DNA of 64,000 nt, taken from Hibiscus mutabilis (taxonomy: Eukaryota; Streptophyta; Magnoliopsida; Malvales; Malvaceae). A program made the translations under genes and the position numbers. Positions 23,289 to 32,867 of the stretch are shown piece after piece. Position 1 is the stretch's first letter. Each line of letters opens with the position of its first letter. The DNA is taken from positions 5,952,001 through 6,016,000 of the forward strand of contig CM033741.1 in the NCBI GenBank assembly GCA_019671005.1, given 5' to 3'. The notes beneath the pieces were generated by a model. It was not told the DNA's origin. It saw only the letters and a program-made list of their open reading frames with translations, and ran no database searches.

Positions 23289-24955
23289 GTCTTCAACTAT
23301 TAATTGTATGAATGATTCTGAACCCGATCCCAAACTGGGTATTGAGCGGTCACAGTGTTCAATGGAAGTTAATGAGGTCGAAGATGAGATAGAATGTGAA
23401 ATCCCTGATGAATTACTGAGGTTGGTGGAAAAAGAGGATAAATAGATCTTACCTCATAAAGAAAAGATATAAATTTTGAATCTGGGTACATAAGAAGTTA
23501 AAAAGGAAGTGAAAATTTGTGTTGCTTTCTCACTAGAGATAAAACAAAAGTTGATAGATTTGTTACGGGAATTTAAAGATGTTTTTGCCTAGCCTTATCA
23601 AGATATGTCAGGATTGGATACTGATATTATGGTACACAAGTTACCAATAAGGCCAGAATGTAAACTGGTTCAACAGAAGCTAAGAAGATTGAGACCAGAA
23701 ATGGTACTAAAAATTAAAGAGGAGGTACAAAAGCAGATTGACGCTGGTTTTCTGAAAGTGGCACAATATCCAGAATGGGTGACTAATATAGTCTTGATGC
23801 CAAAGAAAGATGGAAAAGTGCGCATGTGCGTTGATTACAGAGATTTGAACAGAGCGAGTCCAAAAGATAATTTCCCTTTGCCTCATATAGATATTCTGGT
23901 GGACAATACATCAGGTCATTCATAGTTTTCTTTCATGGATGGTTTTTCAGGATATAATCAGATAAAGATGGACCCAGAAGACATGGACAAGACGACGTTC
24001 ATAACCTTGTGGGGCACATATTGTTACAAGGTGATGCCTTTGGACTAAAGAATATTGGGGCAACATACCGGCGAGCCATGGTGACTCTTTTCCATGACAT
24101 GATGCATAAGGAAATTGAAGTGTATGTGGACGATATGATTGCCAAGTCCCAGGCTGAAGACGTGCACATCTAGAATTTGAGGAAATTATTTCAAAGATTG
24201 AGAAAATACCAGTTAAAGCTCAATCCGAATAAGTGCACCTTTGGAGTTACATCTGGCAAACTCCTAGGCTTTGTGGTTAGCAGAAGAGGAATCGAAATTG
24301 ATCCAGACAAGGTGAAGGCGGTTCAGAATTTGCCGCCTTCATATTCACAAAAAGAAGTTCGAGGATACCAAGGGAGATTGAATTACATTTCTTGGTTTAT
24401 TTTTCAATTGACCGATAAATGTGATCTAATTTTCAAGCTGCTTCGAAAGAACAATCCAGGTGAATAGGATGAAGAATGTCAGGAAACATTTGACAGGATA
24501 AAGAAATATCAGGTAAATGCTCTAATTTTGGTAGCACCAGTTCCGAACAGACCGCTTATTCTCTACTTAACTGTTCCTGAGAATTTGATAGGGTGTTTGA
24601 TGGGGCAACATGATGATACAAGAAGAAAAGAAAGAGCCATCTATTACCTGAGTAAGAAATTCACAGAGTGTGAAGTACGGTACCCACCAATTCAAAAGTT
24701 ATGCTGTGCTTTGGAGTGGGTAACTCATAGACTTAGACAATACATGTTATACCACACTACTTGGTTGATATCCCATATTGATCCATTGAAGTTCTTGATG
24801 GAAACACCGGCCTTGACAGGAAGATTGGCTCGATGGCAAATATTATTATCAGAATTTGATATTGTGTATGTAAACCAGAAAGTAATAAAAGTAAGTCCAA
24901 TAGCAGATTTCTTGGTTAGTCGCGCTTTGGAAGACTATGAGCCCCTTCCCAGATG
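23289..24955 (+). pseudogene. Gypsy reverse transcriptase and RNase H
   Basis: An acidic linker (23300-23445) leads into RT. RT blocks include PEWVTNIVLMPKKDGKVRMC (about 23770), VDYRDLNRASPKDNFPLP (23832) and the catalytic YVDD at 24123-24134. The first RNase H (about 24460-24830) includes RAIYYLSKKFTECE and the block around LRQYMLYHTTW. Breaks: TAG near 23583, TAG at 23923, a one-base loss near 24040 at the conserved MPFGLK-type block, and stops at 24171 and 24465. The usual product would copy the element RNA. Confidence 0.9.
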
Positions 24956-25407
24956 AAGATATGATGAATATTTCTTCAGAAGAACAGGAAATTATAGAGA
25001 ATGATGTATGGAAATTATATTTCGATGGAGCAGTTAATGCCCTGGGACGTGGGATTGCTGCAGTATTGATTTCTCCTGATAACACACATTATCCTTTCAC
25101 AAGTAAACTAGAATTTTTGTGAACTAATAATATGGCAGAATATGAAGCTTGTGCTATAGGTCTACGAGCTGCTATTGAAAGAAAGATCGAGATTCTAAAA
25201 GTATATGGAGACTCTGCATTGGTGATTTATCAACTTCGTGGAGAATATGAAACAAAGGATGCAAAGTTGATTGAATATCGAAAATTGATCCTTGAGTTGA
25301 TGAAAAAGTTTAAAGAAATTACTTTTACATATCTCCCTAGAGAAGATAATCAAATAGCAGATGCCTTAGCTACACTGGCTTCGGTATTTTTAGCGAATAA
25401 ACCATGA
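24956..25407 (+). pseudogene. Second, archaeal-type RNase H of the Gypsy element
   Basis: A separate RNase H follows the first: KLYFDGAVNALGRGIAAVLI (about 25012), NMAEYEACAIGLRAA (25129), YGDSALVIYQL (25204) and EDNQIADALATL (25342). The D...E...D...D acidic pattern is kept. An extra archaeal-type RNase H between RNase H and integrase is characteristic of the Tat lineage. Stops at 25120 and 25405 interrupt the frame. Confidence 0.85.
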
Positions 25408-25410
25408 GAT

Positions 25411-26736
25411 ATGGTACCAATTCAGATGCAGAGTTATGAGACCTACGCTCACTGTTTCAACATAGAAAAAGAGGAAGATAGAAACTCATGGTATTATGAC
25501 ATTCTGATGTATATCAAATCCCAGACTTATCCCAGTAGGGTGAATGATGTTGATAAAAAGACAATCAAAAGAATGGTCGTAGGATATGTGCTTGATGGGG
25601 AAATCATGTATAAGAAAGGTAAAGGTCAAGTGTTATTAAGATGCGTTGATGCTCGAAAAGCTAGAAGCATCTTGGCTGAAGTGCATGATGGAATATGTGG
25701 GACACATGCCAGTGGTTTTGAAATAGCCCAGGAAATCATGAGGTATGGGTATTATTGGTCAACTATGGAAGGGGACTGCATTGAGTATGCTAAGAAATGT
25801 CACAAGTGCCAGATATATGCAGACAAAATTAATTCTCCTCCAGTACCTCTTCATACAATGAATTTACCATGGCCTTTTGCAGCCTAAGGCATGGATGTCA
25901 TTGGTCAGATTTATCGTAAAGCTTCTAATGGGCATCGTTTTATTCTCGTGGCCATTGATTACTTCACCAAGTGGGTTGAAGCAGCCTCCTATGCCAATAT
26001 TACAAGATCAACAGTTTGCAAGTTTTTAAAGAAAGAGATCATTTATCGCTATGGACTACCTGAAAGAATTATTACTAATAACGCCACTAATTTCAATAAT
26101 AAGGTGGTGATAGAGGCATGTGAGCAGTTTAAGATTTTGCATCACAATTCGGTAGATTACCGTCCAAAGATGAATGGTGCGGTAAAGGCAGCAAATAAGA
26201 ATATTAAAAAAATCATAGCGAAGACTACAGATACCTATAAGGATTGGCATGAAAAGTTGCTCTTTGCATTGTTCGCATATCAAACTTCAGTATGAACTTC
26301 TACTAGGGTAACGCCGTATTCTCTAGTCTACGAAATAGAGGCAGTATTACCAATTGAGGTTGAAATTCCATCTCTTCGAGTTTTGTCTGAAGCAAAATTG
26401 GGTGAAACAGAATGGGTACAGACTCGGTATGATTAGTTAAATCTTATCGAAGAAAAGAGGTTGAAAGCCATATGTCATAGTCAAATGTACCAGAAGAGAA
26501 TGATACGGGCTTATGATAAGAAAGTTTGGCCTAGAGAATTCCGAAAAGGTGATCTAGTGCTAAAAAAGATCTTGTCAATACACAAAGATTTTCGTGGGAA
26601 ATGGATGCCTAATTGGGAAGGACTGTATATTGTCAAAAAGTCATTCTCTGGAGGAGCGTTGATCTTGACTGAAATTGATGGTGAAGAGTTGCACAAGCCA
26701 GTGAACTTCGATTCAGTTAAAAAATATTACGTCTGA
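25411..26736 (+). pseudogene. Gypsy integrase with two catalytic residues replaced
   Basis: The HHCC zinc finger is at about 25680-25815 (HDGICGTHASG ... CHKCQI). The DDE core has Asp at 25894 (GMDVIG), but codon 26077 encodes Asn where the second catalytic Asp is expected (IITNNATN) and codon 26185 encodes Lys where the catalytic Glu is expected (GAVKAANK). Both fit single G-to-A changes. The C-terminal part includes WPREFRKGDLVLKK (26527) and ends in KKYYV with TGA at 26734. Stops at 25885, 26293 and 26434 further break it. It cannot be catalytically active. Confidence 0.88.
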
Positions 26737-27690
26737 AGAATAAAAATGAGATTAAAAAAAAGTGGAGTGAAAACCCGAAAAGGGCGCTTCACAAAATGGA
26801 ATAATCTTAGGTGAAAACACGAAAGGGCACCGAAGATTCAAAAAGAAGAAGAAAAAGAAAAAGGGGGTTCAAGATGGAAACTTGCAAAGTGCGTCTTGAA
26901 AACAAATGAGGATCTAAGTTGAAAACCCGTAAATGACGGCTTAGATGGATTGTGATTAGGCGTACGACAATTAAGACCTCTCAGATACCCGGTATTTTGA
27001 AAGGGATTTCACATCTGTAAACATCTCGACAACGTTGAAGTCTGCTGGACAAGGGTTCAAGTTCAAAGCTATGATTGGTCGAAAGGGTGGTTGAATCCTT
27101 CATGCTATGGATACTCGAAGACTTGACTTTGTTTCTTGTTTTGTTGTTTCTGTTTGCCATAACTTTTTCAAATCTATTGTATTCCAATTGATAAGCTTCA
27201 ATAAAATTCATGAATTCTTTTTCGAGCTTTCTTGTTATTATTTCCAAAGCATCATGAAAGTAGATTAGTATAATTCATTTAAAAACAGATGATTTCTTGG
27301 TATTACTCTGTTTTGAAGAATGCAGATGAACTTTTGCACTCTAGGTTATTGAAGAGAAGTGTATAAAGAGAATATTGAGTGGAAGGTTGTGTCAACAGGA
27401 ATGGAGATAAAAATAAAGAAACACCTGAATCAATCAATAGTTGAATAAGTTGGGGTTATAGAAAATGAACAAGAGGAAATGTGAAGGTAAGGCAAAAAAA
27501 ATCGAAAGGGCACTAAGGGTTTTTTTTTAAAAAAAAAAGAAAAAAGAAAAAAATAAAGAAATAAAAGAAATAAAAAAAAAGGTGAAAACCCGAAAGGGGC
27601 CTTAAAAAACCAAAGTGGAAACCCTAAAGGGCGCTGTGAGAAAAGCAACCTAGAGTGAAAACCCGAAATGACGCTTCAGAGCATAGGACC
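26737..27690 (+). repeat. Dispersed GTGAAAACCCGAAA-type repeats after Gypsy pol
   Basis: At least six copies of a unit like GTGAAAACCCGAAAAGGGCGCTT occur at about 26766, 26812, 26917, 27582, 27618 and 27655, separated by 30-100 bp in two groups. They lie between pol and the 3' LTR. A purine-rich run of A and AAG fills 27517-27580. No ORF is supported. Confidence 0.75.
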
Positions 27691-27894
27691 AGAAACACAG
27701 AAAGAGGGCTTAGAGGCTAGTCCAGAGTATGAGATCAAGTGTTAGAGCAAGCCGAGAATTAATGAAGAAACACCATCAAGCAAAGTCCGATGAGTCACCC
27801 AGAAAGTGGAAGCAGCTACTTTTCGTTTCCTAATGTATCATTGTCCATGCATATATGTAGAAATTAGGGTCATACTATCCTTCATCAAAGTATT

Positions 27895-28435
27895 TTTAAT
27901 CTGTTTTGCCAGGCATCTACCAAGAATAAAGAGCTCATAATAAGAAGAGTTCGTTTCAGAGTTCCTAATGGGAAGAACTCGCCCAGCAAAGAATGAAGAA
28001 CTCCTAATGAGAAGAGTTCGTTCTAGGATTCCTAATAAGAAGAATCTGCTTAGCAAAGAATGAAGAGCTCCTAATGAGAAGAGTTCGTCCCAGAGTTTCT
28101 AATGAGATGAACTCACCCAGTGAAGAAAGAATAGCTCCTAATGAGAAGAGTTCATCTTTTTAAAGAATGAGGAAGTTTCTAATAAGAAGGGCTTGCTTAT
28201 TCGACGCCTTACAGAAAGGTGGATCAGCAAAGAGTGAGGAATGAAGAATTTCATAATGAGAAGAACAGCTTCAAACCTCAGAAAGTAAAAGATTTCAACG
28301 AGCAGTGCCAGACTGTAGAGGATGGAGAATTTCATAATCAGAAGAATAGCTTCAGTTTCTATCGTTTGGCAGAAGATTGAAGAATTTCATAATCAGAAGA
28401 AAAGCTTCAAACTTCAGGCGATTAGATGATGAATG
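27895..28435 (+). repeat. Tandem repeats before the Gypsy 3' LTR
   Basis: Ten or more degenerate copies of a unit resembling GAATGAAGAGCTCCTAATGAG followed by AAGAGTTCG, with a period of roughly 35-45 bp and pairwise higher-order spacing of about 75-80 bp. Later copies (28235-28400) drift to GAATTTCATAATGAGAAGAA. Such hypervariable tandem repeats in the 3' untranslated region are known from Ogre elements and can seed satellite DNA. Confidence 0.8.
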
Positions 28436-28496
28436 TGCGTTCAAGCAAAATTCTTGTATTTTCAGTCTTTACTCTATTCCTGTTCCACAACAATGA

Positions 28497-28511
28497 GCAA
28501 AGAGGGGCAGT
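28497..28511 (+). other. Polypurine tract of the Gypsy element
   Basis: GCAAAGAGGGGCAGT immediately precedes the 3' LTR start TGTAATACCC at 28512. Confidence 0.85.
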
Positions 28512-28847
28512 TGTAATACCCGAATTTTGATCAGGCTTATTAAGCTAAATAAATATAAATAATATAAATTCAATATTACAAAAACCCAAATAAAAATAAA
28601 GTTTACAGGCTATTTATATACCCAGTACAAAGCTTATAGGCTCAAATGCTGCAACCAAACAAAAACCAAAAACCAATTACAAAAGCCCTAAATTCTAGGA
28701 TTCTCGCCCAAACACAAGTTTCATTAGCCCACCAATTTTTCCATGTGTCGTTTCTATAGTGGCAGTTATTGCTTCACGCAGATTAAGCCCCAGCCCAGAC
28801 CAACTGTCAACAGATCACAGGTCCATGATCTCAACAATCACCTCAGC

Positions 28848-28856
28848 TATAAATAC
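28848..28856 (+). promoter_or_regulatory. TATA box of the Gypsy 3' LTR
   Basis: TATAAATAC followed by GAGAGAG-rich DNA, as in the 5' LTR. If active it would read rightwards toward 31563. Confidence 0.55.
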
Positions 28857-29625
28857 CCTGCAGAGAGAGAAAAGTAGTTAATAATGACAGTAATAATTAG
28901 TGGCATTTATTACACTAATAATTGAAGAGAGAGGGAAGTTGAGAAGTTACCTGAGAAGTTGGAGGGTCATTGGAACGCCAAAGGTCGCCAGAATATGACA
29001 TCGGAGTAGTAAGGCCGTCATTGAAAATACACCAGGAGGTATATTTCCCTTTTTACTCTTTATTTACCTACAAAAACACATGAAGTAGGTTAGATCTAAG
29101 CCTAAAAAGTATACAAACAGCAACCGAATTCAAAACCTAGATATAAAAAAAGTAAACACAAATTAATAGGGTTTTAAGGCTTATCTTGAGTTGATCGGAG
29201 GGGATTTTGGTCATCGGTCGGTTTAAGGGCAAAGACGAAGTTGAAGAGGGTAAATAGGTTCGGTTTGGGTAGTTTAGGCTTAGGATCGGGCGAAGATGGG
29301 AGATTCTGTTGAATTGGGAGTTAGATCTAGGCTTAGGTGAATAGATCGAGAAAAATAGAGGATTTTGGTAGTTTTAGGGTTCTGGCACGGCAGTCAAAAA
29401 TCGCCTCACGGTGGAGGACAGTGTCTGGAGCTAGGTTAGGGGTGACCGGAGTTGCAGGGTTGATCGAAAAAGGCTAGAGTTGATCGGAGACGACGATCGG
29501 AGTTGGCCGATGTCACCTTTGGTGACCGGCGAACGTGCCGAAAAGGTTAGGGGTGGTGGTCCTAGATCTAAGGACAATGGTTAGGGCGGAGTTAGGCTGG
29601 AGTTCTAGGGTTTGTAAGGTTTAGG

Positions 29626-29890
29626 ACGAACATGGAAAGAACTGACAATGGTTTTATGGTTTTTGATCGAGAAGAACATGAACTAGGGAGGGCTGAAGTG
29701 TTTATGTGGATCAAAAGGGGTTTTAGGATGAACATGAAAGGAACTTTGAATGGTTTTAGAATTTTGATCGAAAAAAACACAATGTTTAGGGTTTTAAGTG
29801 TTTGTGTTGAATCAAATGGGTTTTTGGGTTGAATGAAGGAAGAACAATGGACGAACTAAGGTGTTTGATCGAAAATAATATGGGTTTTCT
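29626..29890 (+). repeat. Three-copy tandem repeat of about 100 bp in the Gypsy 3' LTR
   Basis: Units start near 29627, 29727 and 29832, each with GAACATGRAARGAAC-like sequence, then GGTTTTA, TTTTGATCGA and AGTGTTTRTG. Not apparent in the 5' LTR. Confidence 0.7.
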
Positions 29891-31562
29891 GGGTTTTGAG
29901 AGTTTGAGTTGAGAGGATTTAGAGAGAGGGATAGAGAACGGAAATGGGGGAAGAGAGAGAGTGAATTGAGAAATATGGTCGTTTTGACTCTGGTCTGGGC
30001 TATTTAAGCCCGAGTTGGTACGGTGCCGTTTTGGCACCGGGTCAAAACAACCCGTGCATTAGATTTGGATTGAGTTTGACCCGTGCACTTCCAAATGGAT
30101 ACCATTTGATTTTTGCCCTCAACTTTGGTTTTTGTCAATTTAGTCATTTCCCCCTTTAATTGCAACCTAAGTTTTGTATTTCCTCCAATTTGGTCCCAAT
30201 TTCTCTTAACTGTTCTCTCCGATTTGTAGTTCTTTTAGATTAGGTCACTGTGGCTTTGTAATTAGGGAGTGGAGCTTTGTAATGTTTTCATTTCAGTTCT
30301 ATGATAATAAATTAGTTTTTTAATATGTTTACAGTTTTGTTTTTTTATTTAATTAATTTAATTAAATGTTATTAATTTATATGTGTGATGCATGCTTTAA
30401 ATTGAGCATATAGAGTTACATGTTAGATAATTAAATACAACTATTTTAATTAATTAATTAATTAGAGCCTTTCCCCTAAGTTCTTTAATTAGGATTCAAT
30501 AATTAAATAAGAGAGATAATTGTAGTAATTAGAAATATATTAAATATAAACTTTAAAATCCCAATTTGGATTGTGTTCCATTGTTTACGATGGGGTGTTA
30601 TCTCAACATGGATTTTAATAAATATATTTAATATATTTATATTTATAATTGGATATCAAATTAGTTTCTTTTAAATTGACATCAATAATTAATACATTGT
30701 AGTTAATTAAATATATATCGAATAGAATCTTTGAGGCTCAAATTTGGATGGTGTCCCATTGTTTACAATGGGGTGTTATCTCAACATTGGTCATAAAGAT
30801 GTATATTCGATATATATCTTCACTTATAATTGAATAATAAATTGTTAGAGCCTTAATTAGAACTAGAACTTTAATTAATTAGAAGAATTAACTAATTAGG
30901 AATATAATTAATTTAAGGGCTTTACATATATGGAAGATATTCAAGAAATTGGCATTTTCTCATAAAAGTTATTAAATTAATTAATATTCATAGCATAAAT
31001 AATAAATTAATTAGATCCTTTTTAGGAATCGTACTTAAAATTGACAAGACAATAAAAGAACATTCATAAAAACCTTTTATGTTGGAAATTTATTTTTAAA
31101 TATGAATAGGGGTGCCACCTAACGGGGTGCTTTTAATCTCATATTCGAACCAAATGAATTTCCTCATAAAAGGATATCTGCATTCGGAATCTAAATTCAA
31201 TTAATAATTATGGATAACTTAAATTCAAATAATTATTTGAAATGAAAAAATGCCACGTAAAATTAAAGGTACCGATAACGGGCGTTCGTAGGGGTGCTAA
31301 TCATTCCCTACACGTAACCGACTCCCGAACCCAATTTTTAAGACAGAATCTCTGGTTTATTTTTTCAGTGACTGGTCTACCTCGAAGTGATCGATGGCGA
31401 CTCCAGTTGTTTTTAAAAAGAAAACTAAGGATGACTTTTATTAAAATGAACCCTAAGTTTTCAAAAATATAAAAATGAATTAAAAGGGGTCTAAACCCTA
31501 ATTTTCCAAAAGATCGATCGTCATGCTATTTTTCACACCCGATTTCAAAAATAGTCGCGACA

Positions 31563-31567
31563 CCAAC
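31563..31567. repeat. Right target-site duplication (CCAAC) of the Gypsy element
   Basis: Matches 1059-1063 exactly and directly follows the terminal ACA of the 3' LTR. Confidence 0.95.
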
Positions 31568-32640
31568 TTTCTAGAAAATGCAAACAATACAGGTTCGCAT
31601 CATTTCTTTGGAAAACACAATTTCTACATTCAAGCTTTTCATTATTGTTTTTTCTTTTCAAAAACCCTACAATGACTACAAGTACATGAAGAAATTAAAA
31701 ACAAAAATTGAACAAATGCATGTCAAACATGTACTCGTATCTGAAAATAGTTTGATTTGCTTACATGGGTGGCACTTGTTTTTAACCTGATGCTGAGAGT
31801 GGTGTTTATTATTACAGATATGGAGAGAGAGAGAGAGAGCAAGAAACAGGCTGAGGTGATGGGTGGCCACAAAGCATATCTGGTTGTCAACGAAATACGC
31901 CATATGATTGAAAATCATTGTACCTCGTGTCGTGAGTATACTGGTGTCGGTACGTATCCTTCTTTGACACTCATCTTCGGCCTTGCCTAAAACAAAAATT
32001 TTCAATTTATTTCTCATTAATGTCTTCATTTGCTTTTCATTATTAGAAAGCAATGCTACTCAACCCTTCTGTTTCCTCCGACAAAGGTAAATTCAGACTC
32101 GTCTTTCCCTTGTTATTTGCAGAATTCAAAATGTTGCAAGTCAGAACAATATCGATCGAATTAAAATTATGTAAATGGTCATATATTTTTGACCCAATAA
32201 ATACAAAGTTTCTCTTCCATTGTGTGCTTACAAAAAGTTCTTAAACTTGTCCTTGTCATGATAAATCGATTCAATCATTTGAAAAACCGGTTTAAAATAA
32301 ATAAATTTACGAGAGAAATTGATTCATTAATGAAATTATTTCAGATGCAAGAAGCGGCCTTGTATCGTTATCTTAAACATAAATATGGGTTATTACATGT
32401 TTTATTAACATAAATATGATACTTTTATTGAATGTAACGAATTACTAATATTTCCAAAAAAAAAACATGGATCTGTCGTTCATTACACCATGTTTGTCTC
32501 TATTAAACCTGTAATGTTCATGTATAAAATTAATAAATAAATAGAAAGAACCAGCGAATCATTACCAACTTACTTACAATGCTATGCTATTAATCTACTT
32601 CCTCAGCACCAATTTGAAAATTAAAAATAAAATAAATGGG
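31568..32640 (+). other. Right flank of the Gypsy insertion, with a possible exon pair
   Basis: After an acceptor-like TATTATTACAG at 31807-31817 there is an open stretch beginning MERERESKKQAEVMGGHKAY and reading through IRHMIENHCTSCREYTG to a donor-like G|GTACGT at 31949. A second candidate exon, 32047-32086, lies between TTATTAG and GGTAAATT; it joins in phase. I recognise no family. A GA microsatellite (31822-31839) overlaps the start, so the first exon may be chance. This could be a gene fragment cut off by the Gypsy insertion. Confidence 0.25.
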
Positions 32641-32867
32641 TCTCGAAAAGGTCATATATATACACACACAAGAAAATTGCATGTACAAAGAACGAAAGAA
32701 TAGTCAGTTGTACCGTTCTCCAAGGTACTAGCAAAAGCAGCCTAAGGCTCCCCCAAAGGAAATCAACAAGCTTTTGAAAGAGACCAGACGCCATATAAAA
32801 TGTCCCTCCAAAAGAGGTTTGGATCTAAATTTATGGCCGACATGGTCAGCCTAACATCCTCCTACCT

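Larger units (their letters stand above)
1064..31562 (+). mobile_element. Tat/Ogre-like Gypsy LTR retrotransposon, carrying two nested insertions
   Basis: The element begins TGTCATACCC, ends in ACA, and is flanked on both sides by CCAAC (1059-1063 and 31563-31567). Removing the nested Copia element and the solo LTR leaves about 17.5 kb. The order is 5' LTR, PBS, ORF1, gag, protease, RT, RNase H, second RNase H, integrase, long repeat-rich 3' region, PPT, 3' LTR. An ORF1 before gag, two RNase H domains and a probable pro/RT intron are hallmarks of the Tat (Ogre-like) lineage. Every coding part has stops or frameshifts, and the two LTRs differ strongly, so it is an old, inactive copy. Confidence 0.95.
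28512..31562 (+). repeat. 3' LTR of the Gypsy element (3,051 bp)
   Basis: Starts TGTAATACCC and ends GTCGCGACA. It has a TATA box at 28848-28856 and a GC-richer leader at about 29200-29550. It is about 500 bp longer than the 5' LTR; part of the excess is a three-copy tandem repeat at 29626-29890. The duplicated block at about 30555-30640 and 30735-30815 is shared with the 5' LTR. Confidence 0.9.
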
